Assembly: GCA_039820545.1 (NCBI GenBank)
Contig: JBCBPW010000001.1
Location: 1-64,000 of the forward strand
DNA: 64,000 nt
Reading direction: 5' to 3'
Source of the DNA: JALEFZ01 sp039820545
GTDB taxonomy: Bacteria > Bacteroidota > Bacteroidia > J057
Below are positions 1-9,654 of the stretch, piece after piece (position 1 is the stretch's first letter; each line of letters begins with the position of its first letter). Made by a program: the position numbers and the translations under genes. A model generated the notes under the pieces. That model worked only from the letters and a program-made list of their open reading frames with translations. It did not search any database and was not told where the DNA came from.

Positions 1-28
1 TTGCTGTGAGGAAGTTTCCTCACAGCAA
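1..28. repeat. Perfect 13-bp inverted repeat at the window edge
   Basis: Bases 1-13 (TTGCTGTGAGGAA) are the exact reverse complement of bases 16-28, with only GT between them. There is no T-run on either side, so it is not a typical intrinsic terminator. The left arm carries a TGA stop (7-9) in the frame of the membrane-protein ORF that is open from base 10. It could be a real palindrome or a fold-back artefact at a contig end; the sequence alone cannot decide. Confidence 0.7.
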
Positions 29-324
29 ACGCTCAAAAGTCTCAACTCCATAACCGTGTTCTAGACTCAATTGAAAAAATTGATGCCTCAAAACCTCTTA
101 GGATACCCAATCTCGTCATCAATTGGTACCTTAACTCCTTTAATAGATTTTTAAGGTTTGGTAAGAATAATCTCCAGACCATACTCATCCTTTTTGCACT
201 AAGCTGGATACTCACTACACTATTTTCCTTTGTAGCGAAATTATATACCCTTCCTGATCTCGAATCCTTTAGCTTTAGACTACCACACTTCCTATTTTAT
301 GTAACAAATATCCTCTTTGATTAT

Positions 325-1053
325 TTGACTTTTTGGATTACGTACAAATTCCTTTCCTTCATCAAGGATAAATCGACTTTCCAATCCCTCTTATTTCTTA
401 CCTTGGACATGGTGGTAGCCATTGTATTAGCCATCTCTTCATGGTACTTACTTATCAATGTAATTAACCTTCCCACATCTATTAGAAATGTATTTGCTAA
501 ACCCGTGGATTATGGGAATGCATATCATACATTTGAAGGAAAACAACTGAAAGATCTGGCCTTAGATTTACCCTATTATCCAGACCTACTCAAAATGGCA
601 GAAAAAGCCTCTTTTACGGATGAAGCTGTTTTAGAATCGATCACAATCTCTTTCCCAATATCCCAATCTGTAAACTCCTATTTCAACTATTTTTCCAGGT
701 TTTTCAGCAGAAAAAAACTTTACTTCGAGGGTACTTCCAAAGTTGTTCTTGTCGAGAAGAATCAGAGAGAAACCTTCCCCCTTCCAGTATATGGAGGCTT
801 CCCTTCGGTAAGTTTGATAGTCTCCACTACTTCTCTGGTGCCTACAAGTCTTTTTATACTTTTTTTGCTTTTCGTCCTTATCTCAAAACAGGTACTCATT
901 CTAGGCAGATTCATATCCCTCCATATTTTGTGGACTTCAGTAGAAAATGTTTCGAAGGACAATATCAAGGACTTCAAGTTAGGACAACACTTAGGTACAG
1001 TGCTGGGAGTTTTCGTAGCCATCCTCAAACTGATTCAAGAATTTCTTACATGA
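325..1053 (+). CDS. Hypothetical multi-pass membrane protein, 5' end uncertain
   Basis: The protein was not recognised. The listed start is a TTG giving 242 residues, but the same frame is open back to base 10 and that upstream part also looks coding, with a further hydrophobic segment (ILILFALSWILTTLFSFVA). No ATG or GTG lies in frame between 10 and 325, so the true N-terminus is probably lost: truncated at the palindrome, frameshifted, or beyond the window. Within the listed protein there are hydrophobic segments at about residues 21-47 and 161-192 and a weaker one near the C-terminus, with a polar region of roughly 110 residues between the first two. It is followed by about 280 bp with no recognised gene. 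Function unknown. Confidence 0.5.
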   Translation: MTFWITYKFLSFIKDKSTFQSLLFLTLDMVVAIVLAISSWYLLINVINLPTSIRNVFAKPVDYGNAYHTFEGKQLKDLALDLPYYPDLLKMAEKASFTDEAVLESITISFPISQSVNSYFNYFSRFFSRKKLYFEGTSKVVLVEKNQRETFPLPVYGGFPSVSLIVSTTSLVPTSLFILFLLFVLISKQVLILGRFISLHILWTSVENVSKDNIKDFKLGQHLGTVLGVFVAILKLIQEFLT

Positions 1054-1331
1054 GAGCAAACAACAAACCCAAGGACCACTTTTCTGATTGAAGTACATTC
1101 TGCAGAAATACCCAAAGAAGCTTCATGCATTCACCGAGGAGTTACCCATCGTCTATAAAGTTTTCCATGATTACCTCCATACTGGAAGCTTTCTCCCTTC
1201 CCCATCAATTCCTACTAAAATATTGTTGATTCTATATTTTTTATCCTAGTTTGCGCGCGAAGCGGAGGTGAAGGAAATTGTGATGACCATTTGTAAGAAT
1301 TTTTATCTACACACGCTTGATATTGAGATTT

Positions 1332-4300
1332 ATGGGATCAACGTTTGTTCTGGGTGCAACACCGATTCACCAAAACCCCAAGCCTGTAGAAGGGGGGTAC
1401 CTTGTCCTTGAAGGCCAATCGTTTTACAAAATATCGAACTACGATGCGATGCGGCCCTTTTTTATCTCGCTCGTAAGCCCCTCTGACCACTGGTTGTTTA
1501 TCTCTAGTACAGGTGGCCTCACCGCAGGCCGAAAGAACCAGAGCCACTCGCTCTTTCCTTACTACACCGACGACAAGCTGTCCGAAAGTGCAGAACTCAC
1601 AGGGAGTAAGACGCTGATGATCGTGGAACAAGAAGGAAAACACTATCTGTGGGAACCCTTCTCCAAGGCCTATCAATCGCTCTATCCCCTGACACGCAAC
1701 CTCTACAAAAACCAGACGGGGAACATCCTCATCTTTGAAGAAATCAATGAAAAACTGGGGCTGACCTTTCGCTACAGCTGGCAGTTTTCAGAAAAATATG
1801 GCTTCGCCAAACACGCACAACTCATCAATCTCCGCGAAGGCGAAACACAGGTACGTGTCCTCGATGGACTACAAAATCTCATTCCTTACGGAATCAGCTC
1901 CATCGTGCAAGAGACACGTTCCAACCTGAGCCACGCCTACAAGAAGAACGAACTCCATCCTGAGTCAGGATTGGGCATGTACATGCTCAGTGCGATGATC
2001 GTCGATAAAGCAGAGCCTAGCGAAGCCTTACAAGCCACGACCGTCTGGTCTGCAGGCATCACGCCCGATAGCTACTTGCTTTCCAGCCGCCAACTCGATC
2101 AGTTCCGCCTAGGACAAGCCCTCACTACGGAGATCGACATGCGGGCAGAACCTGGCAGCTACTTCATCGAGAGCCACTTGAACCTTGCTCAAGGGGAAAC
2201 GAAAGAATGGTACCTCGTCAGCGAGATTGAGCAGGATCATGCCGAGGTGATCCGACTGATCGACCAACTCAGTAGCAGCGACCAACTTCTGACAGATCTC
2301 AAAGCAGATCTAGCGGCAAGCACTGTTGCTTTGCGCCACCTTGTAGGCATGGCCGATGGAATCCAAAAGACAGGCTATCCGCTCAGCGCAGGACGTCACT
2401 ACTCCAACGTGCTGTTCAACATCATGCGTGGCGGCATCTTCGAGGACCAATACGAAGTAGAGAAAGCCGACCTACTAGACTACGTGCGCACGATCTGCCC
2501 CAAAGCTCTGACAGAATCTGTTGCCTTCTTCGAAGGGCTACCTGAGGCTATCTCTTATCAAGAACTCATCGCCCAAGCAGAAGCCACGGGTAATTCTGAT
2601 CTGATTCGTATCTCTTACGAATATCTGCCGATCTCTTTTAGCCGTAGACATGGTGACCCGAGCCGTCCATGGAACCAATTCTCTATCGAGATCCGCAAAG
2701 ATGATGGAAGCAAAAGCCGCTACTACCAAGGCAACTGGCGAGACATCTTCCAAAACTGGGAGGCTCTCTCGCTCTCTTTCCCTGGCTACATCAACTCCAT
2801 GATCACCAAATTTGTCAATGCCTCCACCATCGACGGGTACAATCCCTATCGCATCACGCGTGAGGGCATCGACTGGGAGGTAATCGAGCCAGATGATCCA
2901 TGGTCTTTCATCGGATATTGGGGCGACCACCAGATCATTTATCTGTTGAAGTTGCTAGAGGTATCTACTGCCCATGACAAGGAGGCTTTGAGTGCGCTTT
3001 TGCAAGCCCCCCACTACGTATACGCCAACGTCCCCTATAGGATCAAGTCCTACGCTGACATCCTGAAGGACCCACAGGACACAATTGATTTTGATGAGGA
3101 AGAAGCAGCGCGCATCGACGCTCGCTGCGAACATGCAGGGGCAGATGGGAAGCTGGTCTATGGAGCAGGTGATCAGCTAGTCAAAGCAACCCTAACAGAA
3201 AAATTGCTCCTTACGCTCCTGACCAAGCTCTCCAACTTCATTCCCGAAGCAGGGATTTGGTTGAATACACAGCGTCCTGAGTGGAATGATGCTAACAATG
3301 CATTGGTAGGAAATGGGGTTTCTATGGTTACCCTGTACTACATCAGAAGGTATATCCACTTCTGCCAAGGGCTTTTCGCAGATCTGGGGGTAGATTCCTT
3401 TGAGTTCAATACGCCTGTACAAGAATTCTTCACAGGAATTGCCGAAGTCTTTGCGCAGCATGTAGGTAAAACAACGCGCACATTCACAGATGTAGAACGC
3501 AAGGAAATGGTAGATGCACTAGGTATACTTGGTGAGACCTATCGTGCGCAGGCTTACCAAGGCTTCAATGGACAAACAGGTAGCATCTCACTTGAGGCAA
3601 TGCAGCAGTTTTTTGCTACTGCCCAGCAGTTTGTCGATCACTCTATCCGCCTCAACAAGCGCGAAGATGGCTTGTATCATTCCTACAACCTTGTGACTTG
3701 TACAGATACAGAGATGCAGATTTCTTATCTCTATGAGATGTTAGAAGGTCAGGTAGCTGTCCTGTCAGCTGGCTTGCTAGACGCCCAAGAGTCGGTCGAT
3801 CTCCTGCATGCACTGAAAGCTAGTCCTGTGTATAGAGAGGATCAATACAGCTACCTACTTTACCCCAACCGCGATTTGCCACGCTTCCTCAAGAAGAATC
3901 AGATCCCTACGGACTTCATCCAGAGCTCTCCCTTGGCACAAGCGCTACTGGCCGCAGGCGATGCCACGATGCTCAGCCAGGATGTAAAAGGGAACTTCCA
4001 CTTTGCAGGCCACTTCCACAATGCCGATGATGTCAAGGCAGCCTTGAATGCATTGAGTGGAAAGGGATATGGGGAAATGGTCGCAAAGGAATACGATGCT
4101 TACCTAGATGTATTCGAGCAAATGTTTAACCACAAGGCTTTCACAGGCCGCTCAGGGACCTTCTTCGGGTACGAGGGACTAGGCAGCATCTATTGGCACA
4201 TGGTATCCAAGCTCCTAGTGGCTACCCAGGAAGTACTTTATGCCTATCCAGATGCTTCGCTTGAGGTGCGATCTAAACTAGTCGATCAGTACTATGAGAT

Positions 4301-4772
4301 CCGTGCGGGAATCGGAATCAACAAAAACCCAGAGCTATACGGTGCCTTCCCTACAGATCCCTACTCACATACGCCTTCACACAAAGGCGCACAACAACCA
4401 GGTATGACAGGACAGGTAAAGGAAGATGTCCTCAATCGATGGGCAGAGCTAGGTGTAAGTGTAAAGGAAGGGCAGATCAGTTTTGCTCCCACCTTCATCC
4501 ACCCAGATGAGTTTCTGAAAGCACCTGATACGTTCGAATTCTTTGACGTGAAAGGAAATCAACAAGAATTGTCCTTGGCAGCTGGCGAAATGGGCTTCAC
4601 CTATGGTCAGGTCCCTGTCGTCTATCTACAGTCTTCACAAAACAAGATCCACATCCATATGGAAGGAAACGTGAAGACGATCGAAGGATCGACCCTAGAC
4701 GGTGCTACTTCCGCTCATATCTTCGGTCGTGATGGTGTCATTGAACAGATTCGCGTAGAGCTAGTGAGCTAG
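1332..4772 (+). CDS. Large cellobiose-phosphorylase-like (GH94/clan GH-L-like) protein
   Basis: This is an 1146-residue protein with no signal peptide, so probably cytoplasmic. The N-terminal 300 residues look like the beta-sandwich that precedes the helical barrel in GH94/GH65-type enzymes (motif STGGLTAGRKN near residue 60). The middle contains tryptophan- and acid-rich stretches typical of an (alpha/alpha)6 barrel: DPSRPWNQFSIE, DDPWSFIGYWGDHQ and PEWNDANNALVGNGV. The last resembles the WNDA-type active-site segment of GH94 phosphorylases. A TTG start 15 bases upstream (1317) is possible, but ATG 1332 is preferred because the alignable protein begins there. A strong terminator follows at 4804-4836, so it is probably monocistronic. 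I infer a carbohydrate phosphorylase or related enzyme; the substrate is unknown and the family assignment is by motif resemblance only. Confidence 0.7.
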   Translation: MGSTFVLGATPIHQNPKPVEGGYLVLEGQSFYKISNYDAMRPFFISLVSPSDHWLFISSTGGLTAGRKNQSHSLFPYYTDDKLSESAELTGSKTLMIVEQEGKHYLWEPFSKAYQSLYPLTRNLYKNQTGNILIFEEINEKLGLTFRYSWQFSEKYGFAKHAQLINLREGETQVRVLDGLQNLIPYGISSIVQETRSNLSHAYKKNELHPESGLGMYMLSAMIVDKAEPSEALQATTVWSAGITPDSYLLSSRQLDQFRLGQALTTEIDMRAEPGSYFIESHLNLAQGETKEWYLVSEIEQDHAEVIRLIDQLSSSDQLLTDLKADLAASTVALRHLVGMADGIQKTGYPLSAGRHYSNVLFNIMRGGIFEDQYEVEKADLLDYVRTICPKALTESVAFFEGLPEAISYQELIAQAEATGNSDLIRISYEYLPISFSRRHGDPSRPWNQFSIEIRKDDGSKSRYYQGNWRDIFQNWEALSLSFPGYINSMITKFVNASTIDGYNPYRITREGIDWEVIEPDDPWSFIGYWGDHQIIYLLKLLEVSTAHDKEALSALLQAPHYVYANVPYRIKSYADILKDPQDTIDFDEEEAARIDARCEHAGADGKLVYGAGDQLVKATLTEKLLLTLLTKLSNFIPEAGIWLNTQRPEWNDANNALVGNGVSMVTLYYIRRYIHFCQGLFADLGVDSFEFNTPVQEFFTGIAEVFAQHVGKTTRTFTDVERKEMVDALGILGETYRAQAYQGFNGQTGSISLEAMQQFFATAQQFVDHSIRLNKREDGLYHSYNLVTCTDTEMQISYLYEMLEGQVAVLSAGLLDAQESVDLLHALKASPVYREDQYSYLLYPNRDLPRFLKKNQIPTDFIQSSPLAQALLAAGDATMLSQDVKGNFHFAGHFHNADDVKAALNALSGKGYGEMVAKEYDAYLDVFEQMFNHKAFTGRSGTFFGYEGLGSIYWHMVSKLLVATQEVLYAYPDASLEVRSKLVDQYYEIRAGIGINKNPELYGAFPTDPYSHTPSHKGAQQPGMTGQVKEDVLNRWAELGVSVKEGQISFAPTFIHPDEFLKAPDTFEFFDVKGNQQELSLAAGEMGFTYGQVPVVYLQSSQNKIHIHMEGNVKTIEGSTLDGATSAHIFGRDGVIEQIRVELVS

Positions 4773-4803
4773 CCTTAAGCTGAATTGACATAACTTACAT
4801 ATC

Positions 4804-4836
4804 ATGCCCTATGCAGCTGAAAACTGTATAGGGCAT
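4804..4836 (+). terminator. Intrinsic terminator after the phosphorylase-like gene
   Basis: A 9-bp perfect stem (ATGCCCTAT / ATAGGGCAT), with a further CAG/CTG pairing inside, is followed by GTTTCTTTTCC. It lies about 30 bp after the stop codon at 4772. Confidence 0.75.
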
Positions 4837-5070
4837 GTTTCTTTTCCTCTCTGTTCTGCATGTTAGCCCTTTTACAAAAACCCGTATAAATACCTACATT
4901 TTAATATGTAAGTATGCTTATTATTTCATATTGATTGAATATTTTCTTCTAGGGATGGAATGGCTGCACAGATTGTATGTTTTTACTGGAATGTGGCAAG
5001 TGATTGAAGATGAATTTATCTTTCTTCCAACCCTATAGAGTCCCCCTTTCTACTACTTCAAACAATTGAT

Positions 5071-8000
5071 ATGAAAAACCCCACGATTCAAGCCAAACTT
5101 CAACCAGACGATGTAGAAAGAATCTATCATCTGGCACAATCAGGTCTTTTATACATGCCTAAAAATGGAATATTTCTCACCATTGAGTTGAAACGAAAAG
5201 GACGGAAAGCAGATGCAGAAATTCTCGAAGCTGTACGGAAATTGACTCGTTTGGCGGAGGATATGCCTGCCCAGACCCACTTGGTGGTCGGATTCAATGT
5301 TTCGTTATGGAAACAATGGACTGGCAAGCGTCCACCTGGAGCACCTAAACCCAAATCCATCATTAAGCATTCTGACTACTTTGAAGATACACAGGGTGAT
5401 ATCTTCTTCTACTTTAAATCTGAAGATTTTCGATTTTGTGAGGAGTTAGATACACTTGCTCATGATATGTTGGGAGAATGGATTTTGAGGGAATATAAAA
5501 CCATTGGAAAGCGGAGAGAGGATGGGAAAGTACTGGATCATCATTTCAATGACGGAATTACAAATCCTACTGACCCTGCTCAAGTAGTGGGTGCTATTAT
5601 ACGGAATGATGACACCCCTTATGCTGGCAGTAGTTGGGCATTTACCCAAAGATTTGAGGTAAAATGGAACTACTATGGCAAGCTGAGTGTAGATCAAAAA
5701 GACGATGTCATAGGCAGAAATGGCGAGGGTGTCATCATTCCCGACGATGTCAAGCGGAGCCATATCCAACGCGCCCGTGTATACGACAACCAGCGAGAAA
5801 ATCTAAAATTGGTTCGACAAGCCTTGCCATATGGCTACTCCGAAACAGGTGCAGGACGTGAAAAAGGAATTTACTTCGTCTCCTTCGCTGCTGAAGTCGA
5901 TCCTATGGAAACGATTCTCCGCCACATGGCAGGTCATGGGCACGGCGCCGCTGCAGACAATTTGCTCAACAATGTGCAGGGAAATGAAGGAGGATATTTT
6001 TATATCCCCAACATCAAGGAACTGGGCTTAGATAAAGGTCTAGAGGAAAAGGATTTTGTTCCCGCCCCGCACTGGCAAGTGCGCAGTGAGAATGGCTGGA
6101 TGTTTTACAACTCCAACGATTACCTGACGGAAATGGGAACAGGACGCTATCCTGATCCTCCTTCTCAACGCATTCTCCACCTCATCGGTAATATATTTAG
6201 TCTCTGGCGAGACCATTGGTATCAGGAGCGAAACATTCCTGAGATCCCACACCTCCGAAATTTCTTGGACAAAGGAGAAGAATGGGTCCTGCAAGCGCCT
6301 ATTCCAATTCGAAAGGGCATGGCGATTAAAAAATCCTTGTCCTTCGTCAACACCAATCCCCACTATCCCCAAACACCCGATATGTATGCTTGGCAGGCAG
6401 ATCAGTTCAGGATCGACCCTATGGACATCCTATTTGGCATCATGTCCGAGCTTTCTTTGGGAAGGGGAAAGGAAGTCATGCCCTATCTGAGAGAGGATGA
6501 AAAAGCTTATGCCCTGTCTTTGGTACTTGATGAATCCTCTGCTATGGGGCATATCGTTCCCGACCACAAGAAGATGCTTCGAATGGGTTTAGGGAACATG
6601 ATCCGAGAGGTCAGTGAGTTGGAAAAGCAGGCTGAAGAAGCGATGCAAAATGAGGAAGATGCTTCCACCCAGGATAAGGACAAAAAGATCTTTTACACCT
6701 CCGCCCGTTTGGCACTTGAAGGCGTACAAGGTTGGCTGGGAAATTATGCCCATTTAGCCAGCGAAATGGCAAAAGATCGCAAGCACAATCCCGTAGAAAA
6801 AGAAAACCTTCGCGCCATCGCCCAGCGCGCAAAAAAGCTACAAACAGAAAAGCCAGAGACTTTCCTCGAAGCCGTGCAGATGATCTTCACCATGCATGCA
6901 TGCTTCCATCTCACAGGCAATCCTGTAGCTGTAGGGCGATTGGATCAACTCCTGATTGAGTTCTATGAGAAAGACAACATCACAGAAGAAGCAGCACAAG
7001 AAATCATCGAGGCATTCTGGATCAAACTAGGAGAAAAAGCCCTGCACAATCGCCACCTCGCGAGCGATCATGTAAGTTATGGCACTACAGCTGTGTCTTA
7101 TATCGGGGGCAACTTTCCCCAAGGAGGAGGCATCAACCAATGGGTGCAGCAACTCACAGTAGGGGGCTACCTCCCCACAAGTGACAAAAAAGGGAAACCT
7201 GGAGCCAATGCCGTCACGATGATGGCCCTCAAAGCTTCCCGCCGACTCCCCCTCAATGCACCTTGTCTTTCGCTTCGCATATATCCTGAAATGGACCCTG
7301 CACTGCTGGAAGAAGCAGGGAAAGCCTTGCTGAGCGGAGGGGCACATCCCATTTTGTTTCAGGAGGACCGCATGATCGAGGGCCTGAATCAGTTTTCGGG
7401 CTTCCCCCTAGAAGCTGCGCGCGACTTTGCCTGTGACGGATGTTATGAACCGATGGTCGCAGGGCAGACCGAGTTCTGCTTCAGCAATGTCATGCCTTTG
7501 GATGCCTTGGAGTGTGCCCTAAACCAAGGAGCCAAATACAGTATGGCAGGCCCCATTTACTTAAATGGATGGAAGGAATCTTTCCGTTCGCCTCATGCCC
7601 GTGAGATCAAAACCTTTGACCAACTCAAAGAAATTTACCTTCAGCACTTGGATTGGTTCATCGTTCAGTTTTTCAACAATACGCTGATGAACTATGGGAA
7701 TCTTTGGAAGATCTGTCCAAGTCCCATGCTCTCTACTCTGATTGAAGGCTGTCTAGAATCGGGAAGGGATCTTACCAATGGTGGAGCAAAATACCATATC
7801 ATTGCCCCTATGTTTGTGGGGCTAGCGACCACCATTGACTCACTTTATGCCATCAAGAAGCTGGTCTTTGATCAAAATACCGCTGTTTGTACGCTTCCTC
7901 AATTGTTAGACTGCCTCATGAATGACTGGGGTTTTGATATGCAGGAGCCTACGCAAAGCACCCTTGAGGGGCAGATCCGCCGCGAAGTTACCGCCAAGCA

Positions 8001-8724
8001 ATACAAAGCGTGGCGAGCGCTAGCACTTCAACTTCCTAAGTTTGGAAATGGGCATCCAGAAGTGGATGAGATAGGACACTGGCTATCCGAGCAAATGTGT
8101 GATCTGGCCATGAAGGCATTGAAGGATCCTGTGAGTCCTTTGAAAGAGACATTGGCAGGTCTCAGGAGCCGCTACTCTACTCCTGACAAGCTCTGGGAGA
8201 TTCACTTATGTCCTGGGATCGGCACCTTCGAAGGATATGTAGGAGATGGGGCAGGCAATGGAGCCTCTGCTGACGGGCGTCGCAACGCTCAACCCTACCC
8301 TTCAGACTTTAGCCCAGCACCTGTACCACAAGATCTGCCTGCTATTCCGCAACACGAGGATAGTCCTCAGCCTGTTCCAGGAACTTATCGCGACATTTAT
8401 ACTGCCATGGAGAGCTGGAATGTCCCCGAAATCTACCACAAGATCTCCAATGGTTCCCCCGTCGATCTCAACATCAAAGAGGACTTCCCCTTGGAGGATT
8501 TGGTGAATTTCATCAAAGCATACGCTGTAGGTAAGGTAGGTTCTAACCTCGTCACCGTCACTTGTGTCGATCCAGATACTTATCAAATGGCCTCAGATGA
8601 TCCTGAGCGCTTTGAGCTGGTGCGCGTACGCATGGGTGGGTGGACGGAGTACTTTGCTGCGATGTTCCCTGCCCATCAGAAGCAACATGAGCGGAGACCT
8701 TATTTTATTCCTCAGAAGGATTGA
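5071..8724 (+). CDS. DyP-type peroxidase / glycyl radical enzyme fusion protein
   Basis: This single 1217-residue frame joins two enzyme families. Residues about 1-320 match DyP-type heme peroxidases: HFNDG with catalytic Asp161, the proximal heme-ligand candidate His231 in RSHIQRAR, the distal Arg249, then LPYGY and a typical DyP C-terminal segment. Residues about 400-1217 match pyruvate-formate-lyase-like glycyl radical enzymes: AMGHIVPD, the thiyl-radical Cys791 with Glu793 in the GCYEP motif, a GASADGR segment, and the C-terminal glycyl radical loop RMGGWTEYF with Gly1190. GCxEP is typical of the dehydratase/lyase branch (glycerol dehydratase, choline TMA-lyase) rather than of true PFL. 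No radical-SAM activase is seen in the window. There is no signal peptide. Start ATG is unambiguous. A DyP domain would handle peroxide, while the radical domain is oxygen sensitive in known relatives, so a protective or coupled role is inference. The substrate is unknown. Confidence 0.85.
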   Translation: MKNPTIQAKLQPDDVERIYHLAQSGLLYMPKNGIFLTIELKRKGRKADAEILEAVRKLTRLAEDMPAQTHLVVGFNVSLWKQWTGKRPPGAPKPKSIIKHSDYFEDTQGDIFFYFKSEDFRFCEELDTLAHDMLGEWILREYKTIGKRREDGKVLDHHFNDGITNPTDPAQVVGAIIRNDDTPYAGSSWAFTQRFEVKWNYYGKLSVDQKDDVIGRNGEGVIIPDDVKRSHIQRARVYDNQRENLKLVRQALPYGYSETGAGREKGIYFVSFAAEVDPMETILRHMAGHGHGAAADNLLNNVQGNEGGYFYIPNIKELGLDKGLEEKDFVPAPHWQVRSENGWMFYNSNDYLTEMGTGRYPDPPSQRILHLIGNIFSLWRDHWYQERNIPEIPHLRNFLDKGEEWVLQAPIPIRKGMAIKKSLSFVNTNPHYPQTPDMYAWQADQFRIDPMDILFGIMSELSLGRGKEVMPYLREDEKAYALSLVLDESSAMGHIVPDHKKMLRMGLGNMIREVSELEKQAEEAMQNEEDASTQDKDKKIFYTSARLALEGVQGWLGNYAHLASEMAKDRKHNPVEKENLRAIAQRAKKLQTEKPETFLEAVQMIFTMHACFHLTGNPVAVGRLDQLLIEFYEKDNITEEAAQEIIEAFWIKLGEKALHNRHLASDHVSYGTTAVSYIGGNFPQGGGINQWVQQLTVGGYLPTSDKKGKPGANAVTMMALKASRRLPLNAPCLSLRIYPEMDPALLEEAGKALLSGGAHPILFQEDRMIEGLNQFSGFPLEAARDFACDGCYEPMVAGQTEFCFSNVMPLDALECALNQGAKYSMAGPIYLNGWKESFRSPHAREIKTFDQLKEIYLQHLDWFIVQFFNNTLMNYGNLWKICPSPMLSTLIEGCLESGRDLTNGGAKYHIIAPMFVGLATTIDSLYAIKKLVFDQNTAVCTLPQLLDCLMNDWGFDMQEPTQSTLEGQIRREVTAKQYKAWRALALQLPKFGNGHPEVDEIGHWLSEQMCDLAMKALKDPVSPLKETLAGLRSRYSTPDKLWEIHLCPGIGTFEGYVGDGAGNGASADGRRNAQPYPSDFSPAPVPQDLPAIPQHEDSPQPVPGTYRDIYTAMESWNVPEIYHKISNGSPVDLNIKEDFPLEDLVNFIKAYAVGKVGSNLVTVTCVDPDTYQMASDDPERFELVRVRMGGWTEYFAAMFPAHQKQHERRPYFIPQKD

Positions 8725-8731
8725 AACCAGC

Positions 8732-8779
8732 GTTGTAGGGCCATCGCTAGGAACCAAGCCATGGCGGTGGCTCTACAAC
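8732..8779. terminator. Bidirectional terminator between convergent genes
   Basis: A 16-bp near-perfect stem pairs GTTGTAGGGCCATCGC (8732-8747) with GCGGTGGCTCTACAAC (8764-8779), with two G-U type mismatches. It starts just after the fusion gene stop at 8724 and overlaps the last codons of the minus-strand mutarotase-like gene. A short T-run follows on the plus strand. Confidence 0.6.
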
Positions 8780-9654
8780 TTTTCAAAATCATACTTTCTT
8801 ATCCAACGGACCGTCTCCCCAGCTTTGAGGTCAATCTTATAAAATAGCTCGGGGCTGATCACATGCTGGGTACCCCAGAGGTTGATTTTATCTGTAGGGA
8901 AATCCGTAGACTCTTGTATGATGATACCATTTTTGTGGTTTTTTAAGACCCATACGGCCCTCTTCGATTCTCCGCCCGTGAGATTGCTGAAGAAAAATGG
9001 CTCGGAGGGGGTTCCATTAAACCGAATGTCGTCCTTCCCTATTTCTACTTTCTGCTCTGGGTTTACATTTGCCCCAAATTTTTCTTCCTTCAACTCATAA
9101 GGAAAGAATAGCACATAGTCCTTTCCCATCCATTCTCCTCCTATCCCAAAGAAGTTATGGACATACTCATCGGTTTGGATGGCCTTTTCTCCTACATTCT
9201 GTAATTCATACCCTATGATCAAGGAAGAACCTTCTACCTTGATTTCCTTTTGTAGGATGTATGCGTAACCATTTGATTCTTCTGAGGTGCAGATAATTTT
9301 CACATGTTGATCATTCCCCAGAAAATCAAATTGCGCAGGGCGTATCTCATAGGGCTGGTGAAAGGCATACGCGCCGCCATCCTTTTTGAGTAGGCCTACC
9401 CCAATCTTATGAAACCACTCCCCTACCCCTGCCTCATCAAATCCCACAGGGGCCTCTATCCCAAATTCATTGTACAAGCCTTTCCCGAAAAGTTCCTCGT
9501 GGGGTTCGTTTTGTTTCTCTAGGACAGTCACAGGTATTCCTTGAAACTGTACATGCGCGATTTTCCCTGTCCAGTCAAAGCGAGAAAAATGGTATCCCTC
9601 GCCAGGGAGATCTAGATGGATTTCGAGGAATTCATTTTGAAGTGTGTGGGGCAT
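8773..9654 (-). CDS. Aldose 1-epimerase-like (galactose mutarotase fold) protein
   Basis: This 293-residue protein has no signal peptide. It has the layout of the galactose mutarotase-like beta-sandwich family: NEFLEIHLD near the N-terminus, a charged central HNFFGIGGEWMG segment where the mutarotase active-site His lies, and a C-terminal SPELFYKIDLKAGET stretch. Enzymes of this fold interconvert sugar anomers or bind sugar rings; the exact substrate cannot be read here. It is the last gene of the minus-strand run and shares a hairpin terminator with the convergent DyP-radical enzyme gene. The ATG at 9654 is the natural start. It could alternatively be a non-catalytic sugar-binding member. 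Confidence 0.65.
   Translation of the reverse strand: MPHTLQNEFLEIHLDLPGEGYHFSRFDWTGKIAHVQFQGIPVTVLEKQNEPHEELFGKGLYNEFGIEAPVGFDEAGVGEWFHKIGVGLLKKDGGAYAFHQPYEIRPAQFDFLGNDQHVKIICTSEESNGYAYILQKEIKVEGSSLIIGYELQNVGEKAIQTDEYVHNFFGIGGEWMGKDYVLFFPYELKEEKFGANVNPEQKVEIGKDDIRFNGTPSEPFFFSNLTGGESKRAVWVLKNHKNGIIIQESTDFPTDKINLWGTQHVISPELFYKIDLKAGETVRWIRKYDFEKL

Noticed and set aside
4835..5038. 67-codon plus-strand ORF between the phosphorylase-like and fusion genes
   Set aside because: It starts inside a terminator hairpin, has skewed hydrophobic composition and no family resemblance; likely chance.
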